Numbered from the stretch's first letter, positions 37,758 through 46,795 are shown. The stretch is DNA of 64,000 bases from JAGWAJ01 sp026707615 (GCA_965207595.1 CBDBMW010000013.1:1674001-1738000), one strand, 5' to 3'. Numbers and translations: made by a program. The notes: generated by a model not told the origin, from the sequence alone.

Positions 37758-38225
37758 GGGCCATCGGGGCGGCCGCCCGCGGCGCCAGGCGATGGCCTTC
37801 AGAATCCGTTCTTCCTTGCGTGGGCCCATGCCGCGGAGCGCGCGCAGCCGACCCTCCGCGGCGGCGGCCTCGAGTTGCTCTACCGTCGCGATCTCCAGGC
37901 GCTCGTGCAGGAGGGCCACGGTCTTCGGGCCGAGTCCCGGCACCTGCAGCAGGTCGAGCACGGAGGCCGGGAGCTCGCCGAGCAGGGTCCGGTGATAGCG
38001 CAGGCTGCCGGTCCGGAAGAGCTCGGCCAGCTTGGCGGCGATCTCCTTGCCGATGCCCGGCAGGGCCCGAAGGTCCTCCTCCGAGAGGCTGGAGGCCGGT
38101 TCGGACAGACTCCCGACGATGTCGGCCGCGTTCCGATAGGCCCGTATCTTGAATGGATTCTCTCGCTTGATCTCGAGCAGGTCCGCGATCTCGGTGAAGA
38201 GCCGGGCGACCTCGTCGTTCTCCAT
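37743..38225 (-). CDS. stand-alone PolX N-terminal / HhH domain protein
   Basis: 160 residues. It matches the first ~150 residues of bacterial family X DNA polymerases: DEVARLFTEIADLLEIKREN, PFKIRAYRNAADIV, then HhH segments LRALPGIGKEIAAKLAELF, LLQVPGLGPKTVALLHERL and LRALRGMGPRKEERILKAIA. The nucleotidyltransferase palm and the PHP nuclease are absent, and the protein ends in a short basic tail at the repeat/CTAG. Either a natural DNA-binding single-domain protein or a truncated polX. Start ATG 38225, 13 nt after the sugar-kinase gene, so one operon. Confidence 0.8.
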   Translation of the reverse strand: MENDEVARLFTEIADLLEIKRENPFKIRAYRNAADIVGSLSEPASSLSEEDLRALPGIGKEIAAKLAELFRTGSLRYHRTLLGELPASVLDLLQVPGLGPKTVALLHERLEIATVEQLEAAAAEGRLRALRGMGPRKEERILKAIAWRRGRPPRWPRAGS

Positions 38226-38238
38226 CGGGGCGGTCCGA

Positions 38239-39234
38239 TCAGTCGGCGGTGATCCGCAGCCCGTCGGCGTCGATGCGGCAGGGAAGGAGGCGGCCGCCGC
38301 CGGCGGCGAGAGATCGCCGCACGCCGTCCCGGGCGTCCGGGGAAGCGAGGAAGAGGACGCAACCCCCGCCGCCCGCCCCGCACACCTTGGCCGCGTCGGC
38401 ACCCGCGTCGAGACCCTGGCGGATCAGCCCTTCGAGAACGTCCGTGGTCACCCCCGGCGCGAGCCGCTTGCGCAGCGCCCACTCCGACCGCAGGTGGCGG
38501 GCGACGTCGTCCCAGCGGTTCGCTTCGAGCGCCCGCCGCATGCCGGCGGCGACGTCGCGGAGCTCGTCGAAGAGCGAGACGAGGGCCGGGTCGCCGTCGA
38601 TCCGGCGCTTCGTCACCTCCCAGTTGTTGATGCCCGAGTCGCGCGACTGGCCGGTGTAGACGAGCACCATCCGCGCTTCGAGAGCGGCCGTGTCGACGGC
38701 GAGCGGCACCCGCCGCACGCCGGCCGGACCCAGCTCGAGCGCGGCCACGCCGCCGTACGCCGCCGGCCGGTAGTCCTGCGCCCCGGTCGGCACGGCAATC
38801 GCCTGGGCTTCGAGGTTGAGGGCCAGATCGATCAGGGCCTCCCGCTCGATGCGCTCGCCTCGCCACCGGGTCAGGGCGGCGCACAGGGCGATGTTGAGGG
38901 CCGACGAGCCGGCCAGGCCGGCCCCCAGCGGGGCCTCCGAGCGCGTCCTGACCGCGAGCCCGTCGGGACGAAAGTGGCGCAGTATGCGGGTGACCAGCCG
39001 CAACTCCGGCCGGCCGTCGAGGGCTGACCAGTGCGCGACGTCGGTGGTTGCTCCGGTGTCCGCGGCGGCGACGTGCAGGCCGCCCTCCGGCCGGGGTGAG
39101 AGCTCGCATTCCGCCCGGACCGTGATCGCCGCGTTGATGGTCTGGACGCCTTCGTGGAGCAGGTAGAGGGGCCAGATGTCCAGCGTTCCGCCGGCGAGAT
39201 CGATCCGCGTCGGCGCGGACGCGTGCACGGACAC
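38239..39234 (-). CDS. GHMP-family sugar kinase (heptose-kinase-like)
   Basis: 331 residues. GHMP kinase motifs: ASAPTRIDLAGGTLDIWPLY (motif 1), the ATP loop EAPLGAGLAGSSALNIALCAA (motif 2) and the C-terminal KVCGAGGGGCVLFLASPDAR (motif 3). NNWEVTKRRIDGD is typical of the D-glycero-D-manno-heptose 7-phosphate / fucose-type sub-branch, so a surface-sugar precursor is the likely substrate, but the exact sugar is inference. A TATAAT sits 5 nt upstream of the ATG. Confidence 0.85.
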   Translation of the reverse strand: MSVHASAPTRIDLAGGTLDIWPLYLLHEGVQTINAAITVRAECELSPRPEGGLHVAAADTGATTDVAHWSALDGRPELRLVTRILRHFRPDGLAVRTRSEAPLGAGLAGSSALNIALCAALTRWRGERIEREALIDLALNLEAQAIAVPTGAQDYRPAAYGGVAALELGPAGVRRVPLAVDTAALEARMVLVYTGQSRDSGINNWEVTKRRIDGDPALVSLFDELRDVAAGMRRALEANRWDDVARHLRSEWALRKRLAPGVTTDVLEGLIRQGLDAGADAAKVCGAGGGGCVLFLASPDARDGVRRSLAAGGGRLLPCRIDADGLRITAD

Positions 39235-39239
39235 GCCGC

Positions 39240-39245
39240 ATTATA
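39240..39245 (-). promoter_or_regulatory. -10 box of the GHMP kinase gene
   Basis: Perfect TATAAT on the minus strand, 5 nt from the ATG at 39234, which would put the transcription start on or next to the A of ATG. The plus strand reads TATAAT at 39242-39247 too, facing nagZ. No good -35 is seen for either. Confidence 0.5.
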
Positions 39246-39380
39246 ATGAGGCGTTGCGCGGCCTGACCGGCGCGCGGCCCCCCGCTGATCCGCGGCCATC
39301 GCTGCGCCGCCGCATTGCCGCCGCCGTCGCGACGAGCACCTGCCCCGGTACCGGGCCCCGGTGCCGGGCCGAACGTCCCC

Positions 39381-40475
39381 ATGTCGAAAGCACTGCGCCG
39401 GCGTCTCGGGCAGCTGGTCGTCGCCGGTTTCGACGGCCACACCATGCCGGTCGAGTTGCGCGCCCTGGCTCGCGAGTTCGACCTCGGCGGGGTGATCCTG
39501 TTCGCGCGCAACGTCGAGGCGCCCATGCAGGTGGCGGAGCTCGCCCGGGAGGCCCGGGAGCTCCCGGCGGAGCTGCCCGTCTGGGTGAGCATCGATCAGG
39601 AAGGCGGGCGCGTGCAGCGCCTGCGGGCGCCCTGCACCGAGTGGCCGCCGGTCGCGTCGCTCGGGCGCAGCGGGGACCGCGACCTGGCCCGGCGCTTCGG
39701 CCGCGCGCTCGCCCGCGAGCTCCGCGCGGTCGGCATCACGCTCGACTATGCGCCCGTGCTCGACGTCGGGACGAATCCCCGGAACCCCGTAATCGGCGAT
39801 CGCGCGCCCGCGACCGACCCGGCACGCGCGGCGGCGCTGGGCGCCGAGGTGATTCGCGGGCTGCAGGGGGGCGGCGTCGCGGCGTGCGGCAAGCACTTTC
39901 CGGGTCACGGCGACACGGATCTCGACTCTCACAAGGAGTTGCCGGTGGTCGAGCACGAGCGCGGCCGGCTCGAAGAGGTCGAGCTGCCGCCCTTCCGGGC
40001 CGCCATCGAGGCCGGGGTGGCGGCGCTGATGACGGCGCACGTCCGCTATCCCGCCCTGGACGAGATCTCGCCGGCCACGCTCTCGCCTGCCGTCATCACC
40101 GGGCTTCTCCGAGGCGACCTCGGTTTCGACGGCTGGATCGTGACCGACGACTTGACGATGGGCGCCATCACGGCGGAGCACACGGTGCCCGACGCGGCCG
40201 TCGCGTCAATCACCGCGGGCTGTGACGGCATGCTGCTCTGCGAGCCGGATCCCGAGGCGCAGGCGGCGGTGCTCGAGCGCCTGATTCGAGCCGTCGAGGA
40301 CGGGACGCTGCCCGAGCCGCGCGTGGAGGACGCCCTGCGCCGGCAGCGCAAGGCGAAGGAGCGGTTTCTCCAGGGCGACGACGAGTGGCGCCCGCCGCCG
40401 GCGCGTGCTCTCGATGCCGTCCTCGGCTGCGACGAGCACCAGGCGGTTGCCCACGAGATGAGGAGGCATCTCTAG
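39381..40475 (+). CDS. nagZ: beta-N-acetylhexosaminidase NagZ
   Basis: 364 residues, glycoside hydrolase family 3. VSIDQEGGRVQRLR, the catalytic loop KHFPGHGDTDLDSH (171-184) and the nucleophile region IVTDDLTMGAI (about 253-263) are intact. NagZ cuts GlcNAc from anhydro-muropeptides in the cytoplasm during wall recycling. Start ATG 39381; an upstream in-frame stretch is Pro-rich and not family-like. First gene of a seven-gene murein operon; ldcA starts at the next base after its stop. Confidence 0.95.
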   Translation: MSKALRRRLGQLVVAGFDGHTMPVELRALAREFDLGGVILFARNVEAPMQVAELAREARELPAELPVWVSIDQEGGRVQRLRAPCTEWPPVASLGRSGDRDLARRFGRALARELRAVGITLDYAPVLDVGTNPRNPVIGDRAPATDPARAAALGAEVIRGLQGGGVAACGKHFPGHGDTDLDSHKELPVVEHERGRLEEVELPPFRAAIEAGVAALMTAHVRYPALDEISPATLSPAVITGLLRGDLGFDGWIVTDDLTMGAITAEHTVPDAAVASITAGCDGMLLCEPDPEAQAAVLERLIRAVEDGTLPEPRVEDALRRQRKAKERFLQGDDEWRPPPARALDAVLGCDEHQAVAHEMRRHL

Positions 40476-41405
40476 GTGCTGCGGAGGCCGCGCGCCCTGC
40501 GCGACGGCGATCGCGTGGCGATCGTCGCGCCGGCCAGCCCCTTCGATCGCGACCGCTTCGAGAGAGGCGTCGCCGAGCTCCGCGGCCTCGGGCTCCGGCC
40601 GGTGTTCGACGACCGGGTCTTCGAGCGGCAGGCGTTCGTGGCGGGCTCCCCGCCGTCGCGGGCGGAGTGCTTCCGGGCGGCATGGCGCGATCCTTCGGTC
40701 GCGGCCCTGGTCGCGGCGCGCGGCGGATACGGCAGCGCGCAACTGCTGCCGCTGCTCGATGCGGCCGAATTGCGGCACCGGCCCAAGGCGCTCGTCGGCT
40801 GCAGCGACCTCACCGCCCTGCTCACGTTCCTCACGATCCAGTGCGGCGTGGTCGGCTTCCACGGGCCGATGGTGGTGTCGCTGGCGGACGGACGGGACGG
40901 CTACGACCGCGGCTCCCTGCTGGGTCAGATCTCGCAGCCCGTTCCGTTCGGCCCCCTGCCGGACGACGACGGCGTGGAGGTCCTCCGGCGCGGGCGGGCC
41001 CGCGGGCGCCTCCTGGGCGGCACGCTGACCCAGCTCGTCAGCTCGTTGGGGACGCCGTTCTCCTTCGATCCGCCCCCCGGCTTCGTGCTGCTGCTCGACG
41101 ACGTGGGCGAGCGCCCCTACCGCATCGACAGAATGTTGACGCAGTTGCGCCAGGCCGGCGTCCTCGCGCGCGCGGCCGCCGTGGTCTGCGCCGAGTTCCC
41201 CGGCTGCGCGGAGCCGGACGGCGGCGTCGACGCCCGGGGGGTCCTCGCCGGCGTGGCCGCCGACATCGACGGTCCCGTGCTGTTCGGCGTGCCGACCGGC
41301 CACACCCGCGCGCGTCCGATGGTGACCCTGCCGCTCGGCGTGGAGGTCACGGTGGACACCGGCGCGTCCGGCCGGCTGATCGTCGAGGAGGCGGCGGTGG
41401 CGTGA
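40476..41405 (+). CDS. ldcA: LD-carboxypeptidase (S66 family)
   Basis: 309 residues. Removes the terminal D-Ala of recycled murein tetrapeptides. The nucleophile Ser110 lies in LVGCSDLTALLTFL. LLLDDVGERPYRIDRML has the catalytic Glu and GVPTGHTRARPMVTLPLG the His, forming the S66 triad. GDRVAIVAPASPFDRDRFE is the family N-terminus. GTG start at 40476 touching nagZ. Overlaps mpl by GTGA (41402-41405). Confidence 0.94.
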   Translation: MLRRPRALRDGDRVAIVAPASPFDRDRFERGVAELRGLGLRPVFDDRVFERQAFVAGSPPSRAECFRAAWRDPSVAALVAARGGYGSAQLLPLLDAAELRHRPKALVGCSDLTALLTFLTIQCGVVGFHGPMVVSLADGRDGYDRGSLLGQISQPVPFGPLPDDDGVEVLRRGRARGRLLGGTLTQLVSSLGTPFSFDPPPGFVLLLDDVGERPYRIDRMLTQLRQAGVLARAAAVVCAEFPGCAEPDGGVDARGVLAGVAADIDGPVLFGVPTGHTRARPMVTLPLGVEVTVDTGASGRLIVEEAAVA

Positions 41406-42799
41406 AGAGCGTCCACCTCATCGGGATCTGCGGGACGGCGATGGCGACCCTCGCCGCCATGCTGCAGGAGCAGGGGATCGAGGTGCGAGGCTCCGACGCC
41501 CACGCGTATCCTCCAATGGACGCGTTCCTCGCCGGGCGGGGCATCGAGCCGCTGCTCGGCTACGACGCCCGGCACGTGACCGACGACGTCGACCTGGTGG
41601 TGATAGGAAACGCGGTCTCGCGCGGCAATCCGGAGGTGGAGGCCGTGCTCGCCCGGCGCATGCACTACGTGTCGCTGCCGGAGATGGTGCGCGACCGCTT
41701 CCTGCGGGGGAGTCGCTCCATCGTCGTCGCGGGGACGCACGGCAAGACGACCACGACGTCGATGTCGGCGTGGGCGCTGGTCGCGGCGGGCGCCGACCCG
41801 GGCTTCCTCGTCGGCGGCATCCCGCGCAACTTCGACGCGAGCTTCCGCCTGGGGCGGAGCGATCTGTTCGTCATCGAGGGGGACGAGTACGACAGCGCGT
41901 TCTTCGACAAGACGGCGAAGTTCCTCAAGTACCTGCCGTTCGTGGCCGTGGTCGGGAGCGTGGAGTTCGACCACGCCGACATCTACGCCGACCTGGACGC
42001 GTTGCGACTGGCGTTCCGGCGGCTGGTCGGGCTCGTCCCGGGCAACGGCCGGGTCCTGCTCGGGGCGGACGACGCCGAGGCCCGCGGGCTGGCCGGCGCC
42101 GCGCACTGCCCGGTCGAGACCTTCGGCATCGAGGCCGGGGCGGACTGGCGGGCGGTGGAGGTGAGCTCCCGGGACGGTCGCACACGTTTCGCGGTCGAGC
42201 ACGCGGGCAAGCGCGTCGCCCGCGTCGACCTGCCGCTCATCGGCGCCTTCAACGTCCGGAACGCCCTGGCCGCAACCGCCGCCGCGGCCGCCGTGGGCAT
42301 CGCGCCGGAGGCGGCAGCGGCCGGCCTGTCCACGTTCCGGGGGGTGCGCCGGCGCCTGGAGCACCGCGGCGCCGCACGGGGAGTCGCCGTCTACGACGAT
42401 TTCGCCCATCACCCGACCGCGGTGCGGGAGACGCTTGCGGCGCTCCGGGAGACCTCGCCGGCGGGCCGCATCTGGGCGGTCTTCGAGCCCCGCTCCGCCA
42501 CCGCGTGCCGCCGCGTGTTCCAGGAGGCGTTCGCCGAGGCCCTGGCGCTTGCCGATGCGGTGGTCGTGGGTCCCGTCTACCGCTCCAGCCTGCCGGAGGC
42601 GGAGCGGCTGTCGGCGCCGCGCCTCGCCGCGGACATCGCCGCGGCGGGGGTCGCGGCTCGCCATCTCGATTCGGTCGACGAGATAGTGAACGTCGTCGGC
42701 CGGGAGGCACGGGACGGGGATCTGGTCGTCGTCATGTCGAACGGCGATTTCGGCGGCGTGCACGAACGCCTGCTCGACCGGCTCGACGGTGAGGCCTGA
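41402..42799 (+). CDS. mpl: UDP-MurNAc:tripeptide ligase Mpl
   Basis: 465 residues, Mur ligase fold. HLIGICGTAMATLAAMLQEQ, P-loop VVAGTHGKTTTTS (109-121), VIEGDEYDSAFFDKTAKF, FDHADIYADLDA and YDDFAHHPTAVRETL. The GICGTAM and DEYDSAFFDK variants separate Mpl from MurC. It reattaches the recycled L-Ala-gamma-D-Glu-mDAP peptide to UDP-MurNAc. Its presence with LdcA and NagZ shows a full Gram-negative-type recycling route. Confidence 0.95.
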   Translation: MKSVHLIGICGTAMATLAAMLQEQGIEVRGSDAHAYPPMDAFLAGRGIEPLLGYDARHVTDDVDLVVIGNAVSRGNPEVEAVLARRMHYVSLPEMVRDRFLRGSRSIVVAGTHGKTTTTSMSAWALVAAGADPGFLVGGIPRNFDASFRLGRSDLFVIEGDEYDSAFFDKTAKFLKYLPFVAVVGSVEFDHADIYADLDALRLAFRRLVGLVPGNGRVLLGADDAEARGLAGAAHCPVETFGIEAGADWRAVEVSSRDGRTRFAVEHAGKRVARVDLPLIGAFNVRNALAATAAAAAVGIAPEAAAAGLSTFRGVRRRLEHRGAARGVAVYDDFAHHPTAVRETLAALRETSPAGRIWAVFEPRSATACRRVFQEAFAEALALADAVVVGPVYRSSLPEAERLSAPRLAADIAAAGVAARHLDSVDEIVNVVGREARDGDLVVVMSNGDFGGVHERLLDRLDGEA

Positions 42800-42821
42800 A
42801 CCGGGGAAGCGCAGAACGGGA

Positions 42822-43538
42822 ATGCGGTGGAGCCTGTCCCGCCTGGGAGACGGAGCGCTCGTGCTCGCCTTCGAGGAGCGGATCGACCCGGTCGTCAATT
42901 CGCAGGTCGTCCACGCCGCGGCCGCGATCCGGGAGGCGGCCTGCCACGGCGTGCGCGACGTGGTCGGCAGCTACACGGCCGTCACGGTTCACTTCGACCC
43001 CTTGCGCACGGACGTCGATTCGCTGGCGGCGCGGATGGAGGGGATTGCGGACGGGGTGTCGTCCACCCCGGACGGGCCGGGGGCACCGGCGCGCACGGTG
43101 GAGGTCCCGGTGTGCTACGGCGGTGCGCACGGTCCGGATCTGCCGGCGGTCGCGAGCTTCGGCGGGTGCAGCGAGGCGGCGGTCGTGGCGCGTCACGCCG
43201 CACCTGCGTACCGTGTCTACATGCTGGGGTTCCTGCCGGGGTTCGCCTACCTCGCGTCCGTCGACCCGACGATCGCGGCGCCGCGGCGGGAGGCTCCACG
43301 CCTGCGGGTTCCCGCCGGGTCGGTCGGAATCGCGGGCGGACAGACGGGCGTCTATCCGCTGGAGACCCCCGGAGGCTGGCAGCTCATCGGGCGAACGCCC
43401 CGTCGGGTCTACGACCCGGATCGGGCGGAGCCGTTCCTGCTGCGCGCCGGCGACGCCGTCCGGTTCGTGCCGATCGGCGAGGTCGACTACCGTACGCAGG
43501 CGGCACACGCCCAGGCGCCCCCGGTTGAGCGGAGATGA
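42822..43538 (+). CDS. pxpB: 5-oxoprolinase subunit PxpB
   Basis: 238 residues, the KipI/allophanate-hydrolase subunit 1 family. LGDGALVLAFEERIDPVVNS, YTAVTVHFDPL, PVCYGGAHGPDL, VYMLGFLPGFAYLASVD, RVPAGSVGIAGGQTGVYPLETPGGWQLIGRTP are all family hallmarks. With PxpA and PxpC it hydrolyses 5-oxoproline (pyroglutamate) to glutamate using ATP. ATG 42822 is preferred to GTG 42789, which overlaps mpl, because the family N-terminus starts here. Overlaps pxpC by ATGA. Confidence 0.9.
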   Translation: MRWSLSRLGDGALVLAFEERIDPVVNSQVVHAAAAIREAACHGVRDVVGSYTAVTVHFDPLRTDVDSLAARMEGIADGVSSTPDGPGAPARTVEVPVCYGGAHGPDLPAVASFGGCSEAAVVARHAAPAYRVYMLGFLPGFAYLASVDPTIAAPRREAPRLRVPAGSVGIAGGQTGVYPLETPGGWQLIGRTPRRVYDPDRAEPFLLRAGDAVRFVPIGEVDYRTQAAHAQAPPVERR

Positions 43539-44554
43539 GCGGAGACGAGCGGCGCGCGAGGAGGTCGGATCGGGAACCGCACGGAGCCGGGCGATCGACG
43601 AAGGGTGGGCCGGGAGTGGACGGGCTCGGGATACTGTCGGCCGGTTTGCTGACGACGGTGCAGGACCGCGGGCGCTACGGACACCAGCACCTCGGCGTGC
43701 CGGTCGCGGGCCCCATGGATGCGGTCTCCTTCCGGGTCGCCAACGCGGCCGTCGGGAACGCGCCGTCGTCGGCGGCGCTCGAGGTCACGCTCCTGGGTCC
43801 CGAGATCGAGTTCCGGCGGGCGGCGCGGTTCGCGCTCGCCGGCGCGGACTTCCCGCTGCGCCTCGACGGCATCCCCGTTCCGCGGAATGCCCCGGTGGCG
43901 GCGGCGGGCGGACAGCGGCTGACGTTCGGGTCCCGGCGCCGGGGCGCGCGAGCCTACCTCGCCGTGGCGGGGGGCATCGACGTTCCGGCCGTGCTCGGGA
44001 GCCGCGCCACCCACCTCGGAAGTCGGACCGGGGGCCTGGACGGGCGTGCCCTGCGCGCGGGCGACGCCCTCCCGATCGGCAAGGCAGACGGGCGCGGGGC
44101 GGGGTCGCGGGAGGTCGGGTCGCCGCTGCCGCTGCCGGACGGCGGAGTCCGGGTGCGAGTGGTGCTCGGGCCGCACGACGGGCACTTCGAGCCCGCCGTG
44201 GTCGACGCCTTCCTGACGACCCGCTACTTCCTGACGCCGCAGTCCGATCGGATGGGGTATCGTCTGCGGGGCGCGCCCCTCCCGCGGCGGACCGACGAGC
44301 ACCTGCTCTCGATGGCGACGCCGTGCGGCGCCATCCAGGTCCCGCCGCGCGGCGAGCCGATCGTGCTGATGGCCGACCGTCAAACCGCTGGCGGCTACCC
44401 GCGCATGGCTACCGTCATCACCGCCGATCTGCCGCTGGCCGGACAACTCGCGCCCGGGGACTGGATCGAGTTCGAAGCGTGCGATCAGGCGACGGCGCTC
44501 CGGACGCTCGTGCGACAGGAGCGCGCTCTCCTGGGGCTGGAGGGCGACCGATGA
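43535..44554 (+). CDS. pxpC: 5-oxoprolinase subunit PxpC
   Basis: 339 residues, KipA/AHS2 family. LGILSAGLLTTVQDRGRYGHQHLGVPVAGPMDAVSFRVAN, RAYLAVAGGIDVPAVLGSRAT, DRMGYRLRG, EHLLSMATPCGAIQVPPRGEPIVLMADRQTAGGYP. The ATG at 43535 overlaps the pxpB stop. The GTG at 43616, with AAGGGTGGG upstream, gives a more typical N-terminus and may be the true start. The third subunit, PxpA (YcsF/LamB), is not in this operon. Confidence 0.9.
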   Translation: MSGDERRARRSDREPHGAGRSTKGGPGVDGLGILSAGLLTTVQDRGRYGHQHLGVPVAGPMDAVSFRVANAAVGNAPSSAALEVTLLGPEIEFRRAARFALAGADFPLRLDGIPVPRNAPVAAAGGQRLTFGSRRRGARAYLAVAGGIDVPAVLGSRATHLGSRTGGLDGRALRAGDALPIGKADGRGAGSREVGSPLPLPDGGVRVRVVLGPHDGHFEPAVVDAFLTTRYFLTPQSDRMGYRLRGAPLPRRTDEHLLSMATPCGAIQVPPRGEPIVLMADRQTAGGYPRMATVITADLPLAGQLAPGDWIEFEACDQATALRTLVRQERALLGLEGDR

Positions 44555-45504
44555 CCGCGGCGGCGCCGACGGCGGCGTGGCCCGGATCGGACGTGGAGCG
44601 CCGGCCGCTGGCGATTCGGGCGCAGGAGCCGCTCGCACCCTACACGACCTTCCGGATCGGGGGTGCAGCGGAGTGGTTCTGCGACGCGACGACCGCCGCC
44701 GACCTTCGCACCGCGGTGGCCGCGGCGACCGGAGCCGGCGTTCCGGTGACGGTGCTCGGGGGCGGGTCGAACGTGCTGATCGGCGACGGCGGCGTGCGGG
44801 GACTCGTCATCCGCCCCGGGGAGCGCCGCGTCGAGCTGGTGCGGCCGGGAATCGTGCGCGCCTCGGCCGGGGTGACCCTGAACGGCCTCGTCCGGTGGAC
44901 CGTCAGTCGGGGCCTCGGGGGGCTGGAGGGCTGGGCCGGGACACCCGGGACGGTGGGCGGCGCCGTGTGCGGGAACGCGCACTTCCGCGGCCGGCTCCTG
45001 AGCGAGGTCGTGGCGGCGGTGGGCACGGTGGAGCCGGACGGGACCGAGCGGGTGGCGGCGGCCGGCGCCATGGAGTTCGGCTACGACGCCAGTCGGCTGC
45101 AGCGCACCGGTGAGGTGGCGCTGTGGGCGGAGTTCGCCGTCGGCGATGCCGATCCGGCCGCGTTGCGCGTCCGTGCCCGGGAGGCCCTCGCCTATCGCAA
45201 GCGCACCCAGCCGCTGAGCGTACCCAGCGCCGGGTGCATCTTCCGCAATCCCGATCCGGGTACGTCCGGCTTCCCGGACGGCGTGCCGGCATCCGCCGGT
45301 GCCCTGATCGACCGCGCGGGTCTCAAGGGCACGGCGATCGGAGGGGCCCGAGTCTCCCACCGGCACGCGAACTTCATCGTCGGCGGCCCCGGCGCCTCGG
45401 CACGCGACGTGCGGGCGCTCGTCGATCTCTGCCGGGCCCGGGTCGAGGCGTCCTTCGGCGTCGTCCTGCGATGCGAGGTCGTCTTTCTGGGAGAGTTCTC
45501 GTAG
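44551..45504 (+). CDS. murB: UDP-N-acetylenolpyruvoylglucosamine reductase
   Basis: 317 residues, FAD enzyme that reduces the MurA product to UDP-MurNAc. LAPYTTFRIGGAAEWF, VLGGGSNVLIGDGGVRG, GWAGTPGTVGGAVCGNAHF and RKRTQPLSVPSAGCIFRNPD. The catalytic proton donor is Cys (PSAGC) where E. coli has Ser, a known natural variant. ATGA overlap with pxpC, and murA follows directly: the committed steps of murein synthesis end the operon. Confidence 0.95.
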   Translation: MTAAAPTAAWPGSDVERRPLAIRAQEPLAPYTTFRIGGAAEWFCDATTAADLRTAVAAATGAGVPVTVLGGGSNVLIGDGGVRGLVIRPGERRVELVRPGIVRASAGVTLNGLVRWTVSRGLGGLEGWAGTPGTVGGAVCGNAHFRGRLLSEVVAAVGTVEPDGTERVAAAGAMEFGYDASRLQRTGEVALWAEFAVGDADPAALRVRAREALAYRKRTQPLSVPSAGCIFRNPDPGTSGFPDGVPASAGALIDRAGLKGTAIGGARVSHRHANFIVGGPGASARDVRALVDLCRARVEASFGVVLRCEVVFLGEFS

Positions 45505-45505
45505 C

Positions 45506-46795
45506 GTGGCCCACGATCCGCGGCAGGAATCGAAGACCCGGCTGGTCGTCGAGGGTGGCCGCCGCCTGACGGGGCGGGTCGACGTCGAGGGAAACAAGAA
45601 CGCCGCCCTCCCGCTGCTGGCGGCCTGCCTCCTCACCGACCAGCCGTGCGAGCTGACCAACGTGCCCCGGATCCGCGACGTCGCCGTGATGGGGGAGCTG
45701 TTGCGCGGGCTGGGCGCCTCGGTCACGGGGCTCGGCACGACCACCGTCCGCGTCGAGTGCCGGGGGGTCACGCACGACGAGCCGGACGCCCGTCTCGTAG
45801 GACAGCTGCGCGGGTCCGTGCTGCTGGTAGGCCCGCTCCTGGGACGCCTCGGCCGCGCCCGGCTCGCCCCGCCCGGCGGCGACTTTCCGGGGCGCCGGAC
45901 CTTCTCCGTCCACCGGCAGGCACTCGGGGCGATGGGAGCGCGCGAAACGTCCGGTGCCGGTCACGCGCTCGAAGCGCCCGACGGCCTGCGCGCGGCCTCG
46001 GTGTACCTCACCGAGGCATCGGTCACGGGCACGGAAACGGCCATCCTGGCCGCCGCGGCGGCGGACGGAACGTCGGAGGTCCGACACGCGGCCTGCGAGC
46101 CGCACGTGGTCGAGCTGTGCGAGTTCCTGGGGCGGATGGGGCTGGCGATCGAGGGCGCGGGCACGCCGACGGTCCGCATTACCGGCGGGGCCCCTCGCGC
46201 CGGCGTCCGGCATCGGCTGCGCGGAGACTACATCGAAGCCGGAAGCTGGGCCGTGGCCGCCGTGCTGACGGGCGGAGAGGTGGAGGTGGCGGGCGCCTCC
46301 GGCGCCGATCTCGAGCCCATCGTCTCGGTGCTCCGCCGGATGGAGGTGCAGTGCGAGGTGGACGGCGACCACCTGCGCGTGCACGCGTCGAAGCCGCGCG
46401 GCATCCGCCAGATCACCACTGCCCCGTGGCCCGGCTTCCCGAGCGACATGGTCAGCCTGGTCACCGTGCTCGCTACGCTCGCCGAGGGCCGCACCCTGAT
46501 CCACGACTGGATGTACGAGCTCCGTCTCTTCGCCCTCGAGCAGCTGAGCGGCATGGGGGCGGACCTCTTCCTCTGCGACCCGCACCGCATCATCGTCACC
46601 GGTCCGCGACCGCTCCAGGGACGCAACCTCGACACGCGCGATCTGCGCTCGGGCATGGCGTTGATCGCCGCGGCGCTCGCCGCGCGCGGCGAGAGCCGCG
46701 TGGGGCCGCTGGAGACCGTCGAGCGCGGCTACGCCAATCTCGTCGCGCGGCTGCGGGCGCTCGGTGCGCAGGTCGCCGTCGAGGCCGATCCGTAG
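45506..46795 (+). CDS. murA: UDP-GlcNAc 1-carboxyvinyltransferase MurA
   Basis: 429 residues, EPSP-synthase fold with inside-out barrels. GNKNAALPLLAACLLTD holds the catalytic Lys (K31), and WPGFPSDM and the DIEAG-like GDYIEAGSW are in place. The catalytic-loop residue that is Cys115 in E. coli (PGGCAIG) is Asp126 here (PPGGDFPGRR), as in naturally fosfomycin-insensitive MurA proteins. GTG start 2 nt after the murB stop. It transfers enolpyruvate to UDP-GlcNAc, the first committed step. Confidence 0.93.
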   Translation: MAHDPRQESKTRLVVEGGRRLTGRVDVEGNKNAALPLLAACLLTDQPCELTNVPRIRDVAVMGELLRGLGASVTGLGTTTVRVECRGVTHDEPDARLVGQLRGSVLLVGPLLGRLGRARLAPPGGDFPGRRTFSVHRQALGAMGARETSGAGHALEAPDGLRAASVYLTEASVTGTETAILAAAAADGTSEVRHAACEPHVVELCEFLGRMGLAIEGAGTPTVRITGGAPRAGVRHRLRGDYIEAGSWAVAAVLTGGEVEVAGASGADLEPIVSVLRRMEVQCEVDGDHLRVHASKPRGIRQITTAPWPGFPSDMVSLVTVLATLAEGRTLIHDWMYELRLFALEQLSGMGADLFLCDPHRIIVTGPRPLQGRNLDTRDLRSGMALIAAALAARGESRVGPLETVERGYANLVARLRALGAQVAVEADP

